DNA of 64,000 nucleotides from Paraglaciecola algarum (GTDB lineage Bacteria; Pseudomonadota; Gammaproteobacteria; Enterobacterales; Alteromonadaceae): NCBI RefSeq assembly GCF_021532655.1, contig NZ_JAKGAS010000007.1, positions 1-64,000 on the forward strand, read 5' to 3'. Within the stretch, counting starts at the first letter, position 1, and every line of letters starts with the position of its first letter. Position numbers and translations under genes: made by a program. Shown here piece after piece: positions 1 through 8,074 of the stretch. Below the pieces are notes generated by a model that saw only the letters and a list, made by a program, of their open reading frames with translations, did no database searches and was not told the DNA's origin.

Positions 1-89
1 TTCTTACTCATTATTACCTCGTTGGTTTTGGTTATGATACCTCCAACAATGTGTTTTGAATAATTAGACCATTACACTATGCTCAAACC

Positions 90-2780
90 GTGGACTTGTA
101 TATTAGAATAGAGAATACTCAATCTAGCATTTTAGCCCCAGTAGATATTCACACTCTTACGCTTCACCAAACCAGCACTTTCTACGACAGCATACTGTGG
201 GGATTATTCTATGGTGGATTGATTATGTTGGGGGCCTACAATCTACTACTATATTTAGGCATCAAAGATAAAAGTTTATTAACCTACAAAGAGTATATAG
301 TCGCAGTATTATTATGGCAACTTGTGTGGGGCGGACATTTCAAATTACTCATGCCATCCTATCTAGCCACTTGGTTTAGTGCTCATACAGACATCATTTT
401 TATTATCCTTGGTCTAACCTCGGGCATATTCTCAATCACCCTGTTAAACGCCAAAGACAATGCTCCCAAAACTTATCCCTTTATTAAGTCATGCTTAATC
501 ACATATGCCATTTTAGCAATTTGTTGTGTGCTCGGCATCTTTCCTAATCTATGGCAAAATTTCTTAGTATATGCTGTCAGTTTTCTAGCAATGTTTTGTT
601 ATTTATATGCTGGCTTTGAAAGTTACGCCAATCGTTTTTATCCAGCACGATACTTCATTATTTCTTGGTGTATATTAATTAGCTGTAGCCTTACTGCATC
701 ACTACATTTAATTGGTTTTCTCCAAGATAATGTTTTCACATCCCATTGTTTTCAAGCCGGACTATTTATTCAAGCATGTTTATTCTCAGTGGCGCTTATG
801 GATAAACACCGTCATCAGTTGCAGCAGGAAGTAGAACAAGCTACACAAGATTTAACTAACAATATTGAATTAGTCGAAGAGCAAAATGTAAGATTGGATA
901 TCGCCAGAAAAGACGCCATTGCCGCCAGTCACGTAAAATCACAATTTTTGGCCAATATGAGCCATGAAATCCGTACCCCATTAAACGCCATTTTAGGATT
1001 TAGTAAGGAGCTACATTCAGCTAACTTGTCACCAGAAAAGCAAGAACAAATCAGCATTATCAATGCTGCGGCTGACAACTTACTTAATATAGTAAATGAT
1101 GTTCTAGATTTTTCGAAAATAGAAGCAGGAAAATTACAAATTAACAATCATCCATTTTCTCCCAATCAAATATTAGAAGATGTAGTTAGCATAATGGCTA
1201 AATCGGCCCATTTAAAACACTTAGAGTTCATATACGACTTAAGCCCTTTGCCAGAAAAACTGATTGGAGATAGCTACAGAATTAAACAAATACTTAATAA
1301 TTTATTGGGCAATGCTTTAAAGTTTACTGACAGTGGGCAAATATCTTTAATTGTCAAAGGCACTGAAAAAGACCACGGAATTTATGAATTAGAATTAAAA
1401 ATCGAAGACTCTGGGATTGGCATAAGTAAAGACGATCAGCGAAAGCTATTTGCCGCATTTTCACAGGTAGATGACGCCTTAAATCGCTCATATCAAGGAA
1501 CGGGATTAGGCTTAGTTATATGCCAAGAACTAGTCAAAATGATGCATGGTGAATTAAGCTTACAAAGTACTCCTGATGTTGGCAGTACATTTACTGTATC
1601 CATCCGTACCAACCTATTAAACACTACATTATCGATCAAGCCAGATGATAATTGGCAGGATAAAAATATTATTTATTTTGATCCCAACCCACTATCGAGG
1701 CATTGCGGTACTAAGATATTGACGGCTATGGGTGGTAATGTAACTGGAGTTGAATCATTAACATTTTTACGTCAATTAACAGCACCACAAGATACATTAT
1801 TTATTTGTGTACCAGGCAATAAAGCTAGCATGTTACCCAGCATTCTTGAAGCATCTCGGCACATTAATGCCAACAATAAAATTATGTTGTATTCAGGTGT
1901 AGAGTCCTTGTCAGCCCGCAGTGATTTATCACAATATTTTTCCCACAAATTGCGTTTACCGCTGACTTTAGGCAAATTAAATAGTTTAACCAAACAAACT
2001 GTAAAAACCCCAGTCAATGCCTTACAGCAAAGGTTAGAAGCCTTACCTAGGGCCAGAATTTTAGCCGTTGACGACATGGAAATGAACTTAAAGTTACTCA
2101 CCACTTGGTTAAAAAACTCCAACTTACAGCTGACCTTAGCCTTAAGTGGAAAAGATGCTGTAGCGCACTGTAAAGAGTACGAATTTGACCTTATTTTAAT
2201 GGATGTACAAATGCCACATATGGATGGATTAGAGGCAACCAAGCATATAAGGCAAACACCACTAAATTTAGGTACTCCCATCATAGCCGTCACTGCCCAT
2301 GCGTTTAAAGAAGAACAGGATCGGCTATTAAGTTCAGGAATGGATGATTATTTACCTAAACCCATTAATCTTTCTGACCTTATCGATCTAATAAAACGAT
2401 GGTGCCAGATTACTGATGCAACAGACGATTCTCTACCAAGTTTTGATTGGCAGTTGGCATTAAAAAACTCAAATTTCAATAAAGAGGCTGCACAAGACCT
2501 GCTAAGTCAGTTTATCCGTCAACTCCCTGAATTGGCGGCTGAAATTGAAAGACTCAATCAAGCACAAAACTTTGTGGAAATGCAAAATGCGGTACACAGA
2601 TTACATGGAGTGTGTTGTTACACAGGTGTGCCAGCGTTACAAATAATATGTGAAAAGATTGAAAGTTCGTTAAAATTGCAGCAAATTGCCAAAGCTCAAC
2701 AAGAACTGCCCAGATTAATCAATGAAACCGTTAAAGTATTAAAAATTGTTGAACAGGACAAATATTTATTTACATCGTAA
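90..2780 (+). CDS. Hybrid sensor histidine kinase/response regulator with 7TM sensor, 5' end uncertain
   Basis: A membrane-bound hybrid kinase that autophosphorylates on His and relays phosphate internally to Asp and then His. Residues ~30-245 hold seven hydrophobic segments like a 7TMR-DISM sensor. A HisKA domain follows with H292 in the S-H-E-I-R-T-P box, then an HATPase with an N box (NLLGNALKF), DSGIG and GTGLGL. A receiver domain carries D705 (LMDVQMP), and a C-terminal HPt domain carries H836. The first codon in frame is GTG at 90, but this has no signal peptide and falls inside what looks like the preceding periplasmic DISM domain. The same frame upstream of the TGA at 57-59 also reads like that domain. 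The gene may therefore be interrupted, or begin outside the window. The 3' end overlaps the convergent DUF2982 gene by 15 bases. The kinase family is clear; the ligand and output are unknown. Confidence 0.85.
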   Translation: MDLYIRIENTQSSILAPVDIHTLTLHQTSTFYDSILWGLFYGGLIMLGAYNLLLYLGIKDKSLLTYKEYIVAVLLWQLVWGGHFKLLMPSYLATWFSAHTDIIFIILGLTSGIFSITLLNAKDNAPKTYPFIKSCLITYAILAICCVLGIFPNLWQNFLVYAVSFLAMFCYLYAGFESYANRFYPARYFIISWCILISCSLTASLHLIGFLQDNVFTSHCFQAGLFIQACLFSVALMDKHRHQLQQEVEQATQDLTNNIELVEEQNVRLDIARKDAIAASHVKSQFLANMSHEIRTPLNAILGFSKELHSANLSPEKQEQISIINAAADNLLNIVNDVLDFSKIEAGKLQINNHPFSPNQILEDVVSIMAKSAHLKHLEFIYDLSPLPEKLIGDSYRIKQILNNLLGNALKFTDSGQISLIVKGTEKDHGIYELELKIEDSGIGISKDDQRKLFAAFSQVDDALNRSYQGTGLGLVICQELVKMMHGELSLQSTPDVGSTFTVSIRTNLLNTTLSIKPDDNWQDKNIIYFDPNPLSRHCGTKILTAMGGNVTGVESLTFLRQLTAPQDTLFICVPGNKASMLPSILEASRHINANNKIMLYSGVESLSARSDLSQYFSHKLRLPLTLGKLNSLTKQTVKTPVNALQQRLEALPRARILAVDDMEMNLKLLTTWLKNSNLQLTLALSGKDAVAHCKEYEFDLILMDVQMPHMDGLEATKHIRQTPLNLGTPIIAVTAHAFKEEQDRLLSSGMDDYLPKPINLSDLIDLIKRWCQITDATDDSLPSFDWQLALKNSNFNKEAAQDLLSQFIRQLPELAAEIERLNQAQNFVEMQNAVHRLHGVCCYTGVPALQIICEKIESSLKLQQIAKAQQELPRLINETVKVLKIVEQDKYLFTS

Positions 2781-3455
2781 CACTTGGTTTTGACACTGCT
2801 TAAGTAGGGTTAAAAACTCCTGTTCAGGCCGATCAAGGTCCGACGCAGCTACAAAAATATCATAACCTAAGTTTGCTCTGAGCTTAATCATACGGTTAGC
2901 AAACATGCCTTGAATACCTTTATACTCTTTACCGCTGAGATCTTTATAATAATCATTCTCTAACAAATCCTGGCCTAAACATTGACCTGTAGAACAAGGT
3001 TTATCCTGGCCGGCAGATAACTGGTGAAAAAGCAGGGGGCGCTGCTCCATCAACATATTAGTCATTAATCTTGGAGAGATGTTATCTAAAAAAGTCACAT
3101 AATCTTTTAACTTAAATCCAAGCATACCTAATTCCCGGTTTTCCATACCCACACTAACTTTTGGAATATCAATTCGTTGAATATTTTCCCAGTTAAGCTG
3201 CCATTTTCCATGTCTTGAACGATAGATAATCTGGTATTTGGTTAATTCGAAACTGAATGTAGGCTCTCGATATTTCACCCAAGCAATAATAAGCATCACA
3301 CAGGCGAGGCTGATCACGAATATACCAACCAAATAGTATTCTTTAGGTAATGCACTTAATAGTATTAGACCAAAACATAAGCCCAAGAATCCACTCAGAC
3401 TACTCACTAAAATATTTTTCTTGGCTAAACTACGGATCTGAATAATATCTGACAT
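2766..3455 (-). CDS. DUF2982 family membrane protein
   Basis: Function unknown. The 229-residue protein has two adjacent hydrophobic segments at about residues 14-35 and 40-58, then a cytoplasmic domain with a PH-like opening (FSFELTKYQIIYRSRHGKW) that asks how membrane-proximal sequence is folded. Overall length and layout match the DUF2982 family of Alteromonadales and Vibrionales. The gene starts three bases after the stop of a 41-residue gene on the same strand, so the two are probably one operon. Its 3' end overlaps the convergent histidine kinase gene. The family assignment is by recognition of the pattern; no biochemical role can be read from the sequence. Confidence 0.75.
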   Translation of the reverse strand: MSDIIQIRSLAKKNILVSSLSGFLGLCFGLILLSALPKEYYLVGIFVISLACVMLIIAWVKYREPTFSFELTKYQIIYRSRHGKWQLNWENIQRIDIPKVSVGMENRELGMLGFKLKDYVTFLDNISPRLMTNMLMEQRPLLFHQLSAGQDKPCSTGQCLGQDLLENDYYKDLSGKEYKGIQGMFANRMIKLRANLGYDIFVAASDLDRPEQEFLTLLKQCQNQVLRCK

Positions 3456-3458
3456 TAA

Positions 3459-3584
3459 TTAAGTCCAAAAATATAAATAAACAACACACATAAAAACAGC
3501 CCAAACCAGCATAGCTCTAATTTGTTTGCATTTGGCACAATTAGTTTGCCACCAAGAATGCTTTTTTTTATTTGATTTGGTCAT
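3459..3584 (-). CDS. Small 41-residue CxxC membrane protein
   Basis: A short gene that automated calling would probably miss. It encodes 41 residues: a basic N-terminus (MTKSNKKKHSWWQTNC), a C-A-K-C pair at residues 16-19, and one hydrophobic segment at about residues 24-40 ending in FWT. The Cys pair next to a single membrane helix resembles a small metal or redox knuckle anchored in the inner membrane. The ATG at 3584 is the only start. Its TAA at 3459-3461 lies three bases before the ATG of the DUF2982 gene, which supports a two-gene operon. Function unknown. The case for a real gene rests on operon spacing and composition, not on a database match. Confidence 0.55.
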   Translation of the reverse strand: MTKSNKKKHSWWQTNCAKCKQIRAMLVWAVFMCVVYLYFWT

Positions 3585-3602
3585 TGTGTTTATACAAATT
3601 AA

Positions 3603-3879
3603 TACGATTCCATCTTAATATGTGATCACTCAGAGTGCATCCAGCTGTTTTTGATTGAGGCGTCGCTATGAAGTAATGGTTGTTCCCTTTCAAATAGTGA
3701 GAACAAAAAGCAAAACCCGCTGGGGCACTCCTTTCAGGCGATTTTTAAAAGAGCTTACACTGCGTTCCATGACTTAGAAAGAGCACTAGCTATCTTTTAT
3801 TAAAGAGCTGTCAATCATTCGCCTTGATTAAGCTCTTTTAAACTCTCGCTGAGTGACTATATTTTAAGACGGAATGGTA
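3603..3879. mobile_element. MITE-like element with imperfect terminal inverted repeats
   Basis: A 277-base non-coding element. Its left end (TACGATTCCATCTTAATATG) and the reverse complement of its right end (TACCATTCCGTCTTAAAATA) match at most positions, and the similarity continues through a shared TCACTCAG for about 34 bases. Near-identical 12-base direct repeats flank it: TATACAAATTAA at 3591-3602 and TAAACAAATTAA at 3880-3891, one mismatch, as expected of a target duplication. A perfect 14-base inverted repeat lies inside (3744-3757 and 3829-3842). There is no transposase, so any mobility would need one encoded elsewhere. The transposon family is not recognised. Confidence 0.65.
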
Positions 3880-4028
3880 TAAACAAATTAAGGAATAAAG
3901 CTATTGTAGAGAATGATACAAATAGATAAAAGCTGATATTAGCGGTAGTTGTATTTCAATATTAATATGTGGTTATAAGACAAAGACCCTTTTGATTGAA
4001 TCTACTGAAGGGTTACGAGAAAAGGGCA

Positions 4029-4062
4029 CAAAAAAAGCGCAGCTATATCTTTAACTGCGCTT
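4029..4062 (-). terminator. Rho-independent terminator of the DUF3718 gene
   Basis: On the minus strand an 8-base stem, AAGCGCAG paired with CTGCGCTT, closes a 12-base loop and runs into seven consecutive T. It lies about 70 bases downstream of the DUF3718 stop codon. Confidence 0.8.
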
Positions 4063-4132
4063 ACCTAAGTAACAATTTTTGATTTGGATATTTCAATTGG
4101 GCGATTAGCCAAACTGAAATCAATCAACGCCA

Positions 4133-4447
4133 TTACTTACCTTGATTTAAAAAGGCAGCTACTTTGGTAGCAGCACGTTCTTTAGAAAACTCAGTCAGAC
4201 CAACACCGTTACACTTAACACCTTTCTCAGCGATTAAAAGTGCTTTAACTTTGCTTTGAGTGCTAGCAACTTCACCCACTTGCTTACGCAAACTTTTCTT
4301 TAGTAAAGCAACATCATCTACAACAACAGCTTCACAAAAATTCTTAAAATTAGTGTCGCCTTTATATTTAACTTTACTTTTAGATTCCATGGCCGCATTT
4401 GCATTCAATGCACACAGCGCGATAGATACAGCAATTAATTTTTTCAT
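4133..4447 (-). CDS. Small secreted DUF3718 protein
   Basis: Function unknown. The 104-residue precursor begins with a clear Sec signal peptide (MKKLIAVSIALCALNANA, cleavage before A19 or M20). The mature part has two Cys (in NFCEAVVVDD and VKCNG) that can form one disulphide in the periplasm. The pattern of Cys, the acidic VVDD stretch and the C-terminal Cys-Asn-Gly match DUF3718 of Alteromonadales. The start is supported by GGAG about eight bases before the ATG. It is a single-gene unit with its own terminator, so the transcript is probably short and monocistronic. Confidence 0.75.
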   Translation of the reverse strand: MKKLIAVSIALCALNANAAMESKSKVKYKGDTNFKNFCEAVVVDDVALLKKSLRKQVGEVASTQSKVKALLIAEKGVKCNGVGLTEFSKERAATKVAAFLNQGK

Positions 4448-4921
4448 AATTTATCTCCAGATATTTAATTTGTGCGCTTCAGACCGCCATTAAATTAAGC
4501 CAGATGTAATTGCTAAATTCTGTGATTTAATTGTTCAAAATCAGTAAAAAGCATGTAAAACAGAATATCACAAGACAATTACTGACGTATCCTATTGATT
4601 TAATTATATATTCCCCAAACAAATATAACCATATGATATATCAAAACCCAAAGATACAAATATATATTCTAAAAAAATAAGTTGCCAAACGGATAAACGC
4701 CTTAAATTATTCAATTGTTAACGTCATTTAACACATATTAAGCCAAAACTTAATTTTTTAAGTCACTGCAAGAACACCTAAAAACATATACTCGATAAAA
4801 ATAAGCCATTTTATCGTCATTATTTATTTAATAAATATTAGCAAATAAATAGATGAGTAAAGCAAGACAGGCGAGCCGCTTACAATTATAATTTACCTCA
4901 AATTTCTTGGTTCAAAACAAA
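4448..4921. other. AT-rich intergenic region between divergent genes
   Basis: About 470 bases with no credible coding frame. It must hold the promoters of the DUF3718 gene and of aguA. Only the aguA-proximal promoter is clear enough to mark. No repeat or RNA gene is recognised. Confidence 0.5.
4864..4892 (+). promoter_or_regulatory. Putative sigma-70 promoter of aguAB
   Basis: A perfect TATAAT at 4887-4892 is preceded, with a 17-base spacer, by AAGACA at 4864-4869 (four of six matches to TTGACA). Transcription would start near 4899, about 23 bases before the ATG at 4922, which favours that ATG over the TTG at 4907. Confidence 0.5.
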
Positions 4922-5983
4922 ATGACTGTCTATCAACAATTACTCCCCGAATGGGTAAAACAAGAAGCAATTTTATTGGCTTGGCCTGATCATCAAACAG
5001 ACTGGCGACCTTGGCTAAACGAAGTTCAAAATGTTTATTGTGACATCATAAAAAATCTGATGCGATCTGACGTTGGCGTAATCTTATTAATACGCCAATC
5101 AGAAGTCGAAACATGTAAGAAGAAGCTTCCCGCCAATGCCAAGGTATTACTTGTCACAGCCGATTATAATGACACTTGGATTCGAGATTATGGATTTTTA
5201 ACCACTTCAAGACAGGGCGTGATGATCCCCCTAGATTTTACGTTTAACGGTTGGGGGAAAAAGTTTAACGCAAACAAAGACAATAGAATAAATCAAAACG
5301 TATTGGCAAGCTTATGCCAACAAAACATAGAATCGGTTAATTTGATTTTAGAAGGTGGCGCGATTGAAATTGATCAAGACGGGACCTTGTTATCCACCCA
5401 ATTATGTTTATTAAATTCGAAACGTAATGGCGACCTAACAATCGCTGAGTATAAAGCCCAGTTTAGTAATCAACTGGGCTCAAAGCGAAATGTTGTCTTT
5501 GAACATGGCCATTTAGAAGGTGATGATACAGACGGGCATATAGACACTTTAGTTCGCTTCACACCAAATCAAGCTTTAGTGGTGCAATCTGCCTTTAACC
5601 GTCCTGATGACTCCCATTATGCGAGTTTAGTTGCACTAGTCGAAGAATGCCACCAAGCGTTCCCACAGTATAAAGTATTCGAGTTACCTCTGCCTTTTAT
5701 TAAAAATGCTGAAGGGGACAGGTTACCTGCATCATACGCTAATTTTTTGATTTCTAATGAGCAAATATTATGCCCTGTATACCAACAACCAGAAGACAAA
5801 TTAGCTCTAGATATTATGCAACAAGCCTATCCGCAGTATAAAATTGTGCCGATTAATTGCTTGCCGCTAATTCAACAGTTTGGCAGTTTGCATTGTATTA
5901 GCATGCAAATTCCAGTGGGAACACTTAAATCAAACCTAGTCACACAACTTGCCAAAGGAGTTAGCCAATATGCAGGTGAATAA
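4922..5983 (+). CDS. aguA: Agmatine deiminase
   Basis: Hydrolyses agmatine to N-carbamoylputrescine and ammonia in the arginine-decarboxylase route to putrescine. It is a 353-residue cytosolic guanidino-modifying enzyme of the peptidyl-arginine-deiminase (PAD_porph) family. Visible family signatures are DTWIRDYG, LEGGAIE, the HGHLEGDDTDGHIDT block with the catalytic His/Asp, and the nucleophile C325 in GSLHCIS. Length is normal for the family. The frame is open back to a TTG at 4907, but the ATG at 4922 agrees with the promoter position and the family N-terminus. The 3' end overlaps aguB by 14 bases, so the pair is translationally coupled. Confidence 0.9.
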   Translation: MTVYQQLLPEWVKQEAILLAWPDHQTDWRPWLNEVQNVYCDIIKNLMRSDVGVILLIRQSEVETCKKKLPANAKVLLVTADYNDTWIRDYGFLTTSRQGVMIPLDFTFNGWGKKFNANKDNRINQNVLASLCQQNIESVNLILEGGAIEIDQDGTLLSTQLCLLNSKRNGDLTIAEYKAQFSNQLGSKRNVVFEHGHLEGDDTDGHIDTLVRFTPNQALVVQSAFNRPDDSHYASLVALVEECHQAFPQYKVFELPLPFIKNAEGDRLPASYANFLISNEQILCPVYQQPEDKLALDIMQQAYPQYKIVPINCLPLIQQFGSLHCISMQIPVGTLKSNLVTQLAKGVSQYAGE

Positions 5984-6866
5984 CAAATTAAAACTGGGGT
6001 TAGTGCAACAAGCTGTAGCCAATAATGACAAAAATGTGAACTGGCAACGATCAGCAGAGCAAGTAACGGTATTAGCAGAGCAAGGTTGTGAACTAGTTTT
6101 ACTACAAGAACTACATAGCAGCTTATATTTTTGTCAACAAGAAGATACCCAAGCTTTCGATTTGGCTGAACCTATTCCCGGCCCCGCCACAGAGTTTTTT
6201 GCTGAATTAGCAGCTAGATTAAACATAGTGTTAGTGACTTCTTTATTCGAAAAACGAGCGACCGGTTTGTATCACAACACTGCTGTCGTGTTCGATCGCG
6301 AACTAGGTTTAGTTGGCAAATATCGAAAAATGCATATTCCTGATGATCCTGGATTTTACGAAAAATTCTATTTTACTCCTGGGGATTTGGGTTTTGAGCC
6401 TATACAAACCAGTGTGGGTAAATTAGGCGTTCTAGTTTGTTGGGACCAATGGTATCCGGAAGCAGCCCGTCTAATGGCTATGGCTGGAGCAGATATGTTG
6501 TTTTACCCCACAGCCATTGGTTGGGACAAAAATGATTCTAAACAAGAACAAGAACGCCAACACAATGCTTGGCAAACAATACAACGTGGCCATGCTGTAG
6601 CAAATTCGATTCCGGTTGTGGTCGCCAATAGAACAGGTTTCGAAGCATCACCTATTCAAGGGGATCCTGGTATTCAGTTTTGGGGGCAAAGTTTTATCAC
6701 CGGCCCCCAAGGTGAAATATTAGCCCAAGCAGCCAGTGATAAAGAACAAAACTTAATGGTAGAAATTGACCTTAATCGCACCGAACAAGTGAAACGCATC
6801 TGGCCATATTTCAGAGACAGACGCATCGATGCCTATGGGGATATCGATAAAAGATGGCGAGATTAG
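5970..6866 (+). CDS. aguB: N-carbamoylputrescine amidase
   Basis: Converts N-carbamoylputrescine to putrescine, CO2 and ammonia, the step after AguA. It is a 298-residue nitrilase-superfamily enzyme with the Glu-Lys-Cys triad visible as E47 (LLQEL), K120 (KYRKMH) and C157 (VLVCWDQWYPEAARL). The family block around the Lys (MHIPDDPGFYEKFYF) is intact. The start is the ATG at 5970: AAAGGAG at 5954-5960 sits nine bases upstream, while the longer frame from TTG 5949 has no ribosome site. The gene overlaps the end of aguA, and a MITE-like element begins 35 bases after its stop. Confidence 0.92.
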   Translation: MQVNNKLKLGLVQQAVANNDKNVNWQRSAEQVTVLAEQGCELVLLQELHSSLYFCQQEDTQAFDLAEPIPGPATEFFAELAARLNIVLVTSLFEKRATGLYHNTAVVFDRELGLVGKYRKMHIPDDPGFYEKFYFTPGDLGFEPIQTSVGKLGVLVCWDQWYPEAARLMAMAGADMLFYPTAIGWDKNDSKQEQERQHNAWQTIQRGHAVANSIPVVVANRTGFEASPIQGDPGIQFWGQSFITGPQGEILAQAASDKEQNLMVEIDLNRTEQVKRIWPYFRDRRIDAYGDIDKRWRD

Positions 6867-6901
6867 GGTTAACAAACTTCAAACTATTTCTTAACCGACT
6901 C

Positions 6902-7199
6902 TAGGGGCTGTTGATCTTTGGTGTATGTTTTTGCAGCGAGTTGTGCGGTATTTATACAATGAAGCGCGAGTGTGGTGTAGTTGTTCTACATGAGTGAGTG
7001 CTGAATCAGTAGAAATATTGCACAATCGCTGCGTCATTTTTTTTAAATGAAGTAGGTCTTCCTAAACACTTTTTACTCTTTGTTGCTGACTTTTGGCTTA
7101 ATCCGCCGCTTTTAAAGAAATAATGCCTTCAAGTCAGCGCCTCAATTTAAAAGCGTTTAGTTTGAACAAAATTTATACACCAAAGATCAACAGCCCCTA
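6902..7199. mobile_element. MITE-like element with perfect 25-bp terminal inverted repeats
   Basis: A 298-base non-coding element bounded by perfect 25-base inverted repeats: 6902-6926 (TAGGGGCTGTTGATCTTTGG then TGTAT) and its complement at 7175-7199. No frame inside could encode a transposase. A 100-base imperfect palindrome fills its left third. It separates aguB from the convergent CPBP protease gene. Direct target duplications are not obvious unless the TA at each end is the duplication. The parent transposon family is not identified. Confidence 0.75.
6933..7032. repeat. Long imperfect palindrome inside the TIR element
   Basis: Arms 6933-6980 and 6986-7032 begin and end with GCAGCGA/TCGCTGC, share TTGTGC and TATTT, and meet at GTAG-TTGTT-CTAC. 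Transcribed, this would fold into one long hairpin with a five-base loop. Confidence 0.7.
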
Positions 7200-7216
7200 A
7201 TAAAAACTCGAAATCT

Positions 7217-7248
7217 AAAGCCCTGTTTAAGTTTTTAAGCAGGGCTTT
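7217..7248 (-). terminator. Probable terminator hairpin overlapping the CPBP gene stop
   Basis: AAAGCCCTGTTTAA pairs with TTAAGCAGGGCTTT (one mismatch) around a four-base loop. The stem covers the stop codon of the minus-strand protease gene. The T-run after the stem is broken (TTTAGATTT), so termination strength is uncertain. Confidence 0.5.
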
Positions 7249-7931
7249 GACATCTTATGTCGGACAATATAACTCGTCATTCCCCCATAAATATCAACCG
7301 CTATATGTAAAATTATAGCCATGAGTAAAGATTGACTAAACCAATATACTCCACATAACACCAGGCCAATTATAAAAGTTCTTATAACATGATCCAAACC
7401 TTGGTATAGATGGCATAAACCAAATAAAGCACTGGATATTAGCACTGCAAAACTCAGCCCTACATGTTCAGTTAATGCATGTAATAAATAACCTCTGAAT
7501 ATAAGCTCTTCACAAATTCCAGCTGACACAGACAAACCCAAAGTAAAGATGGCAAGTTGACTTTTTGTTTTCGGCATAAACCAAGCTAATGGAGTAATTT
7601 GTTTCGCTAAAGATGCTTGTGATGCCTCATCTTTAACCAAAGAAAGTGATGATAAAATGAAATAAAAAATCACCAGTATTAATAATCCTAAACTTGTTAA
7701 AAATTGCCAACTATCGTTCCACTTCAATCCAATAGACACTAGGGTTAAAGGTGAATAAACAAGATGTACTAGCAAAAATATAACAGGCAACCAAATTATC
7801 AGCATACCTTCAGCATAGGCCTGAATTAAAGACTTTTTATGATCCAAAATACTTTGCTGAGTGTTGTCAAACAAACTAATTACCACCATAAAACCTATCG
7901 ACAACATCAAGCATATTTCTGTTAACTGCAT
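7227..7931 (-). CDS. CPBP family intramembrane metalloprotease
   Basis: A 234-residue integral membrane protein of the CPBP/Abi (CAAX protease-like) family. In this fold a glutamate and two histidines form a metal site within the membrane. Visible motifs are EExxxR at E141-E142...R146 (CEELIFRG), H174 in FGLCHLYQG, and H209 with D213 in LHIAVD, the expected order of the three motifs. Six to eight hydrophobic segments are evident. The substrate cannot be told; bacterial members act in prenyl-protein-like processing or bacteriocin immunity, or have no known role. It is divergent from the downstream LysR gene, which could regulate it. Confidence 0.88.
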   Translation of the reverse strand: MQLTEICLMLSIGFMVVISLFDNTQQSILDHKKSLIQAYAEGMLIIWLPVIFLLVHLVYSPLTLVSIGLKWNDSWQFLTSLGLLILVIFYFILSSLSLVKDEASQASLAKQITPLAWFMPKTKSQLAIFTLGLSVSAGICEELIFRGYLLHALTEHVGLSFAVLISSALFGLCHLYQGLDHVIRTFIIGLVLCGVYWFSQSLLMAIILHIAVDIYGGMTSYIVRHKMSKPCLKT

Positions 7932-8074
7932 TTTATTCTCCTTTTAATTTCAGGAAATAGATTAGCCCTAACGCAGTTATAGATATATAGTATACTTATT
8001 TACATTATCTAAACTTAAAGTTTATAAAAAAATCAGACTTCATACATCGAACTCAGGTTAAATAGGTTTGCCTC

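Larger units (their letters stand above)
3585..4132. other. Non-coding stretch with a MITE-like element and a terminator
   Basis: No convincing open frame on either strand. The left half is a TIR-bounded element (3603-3879). The right half is AT-rich and ends with the terminator of the DUF3718 gene. Confidence 0.6.

Noticed and set aside
1772..2293. 173-codon minus-strand frame
   Set aside because: Antisense to the receiver region of the hybrid kinase.
4907..4921. TTG start for aguA
   Set aside because: Would leave only about eight bases of leader after the TATAAT promoter; ATG 4922 fits better.
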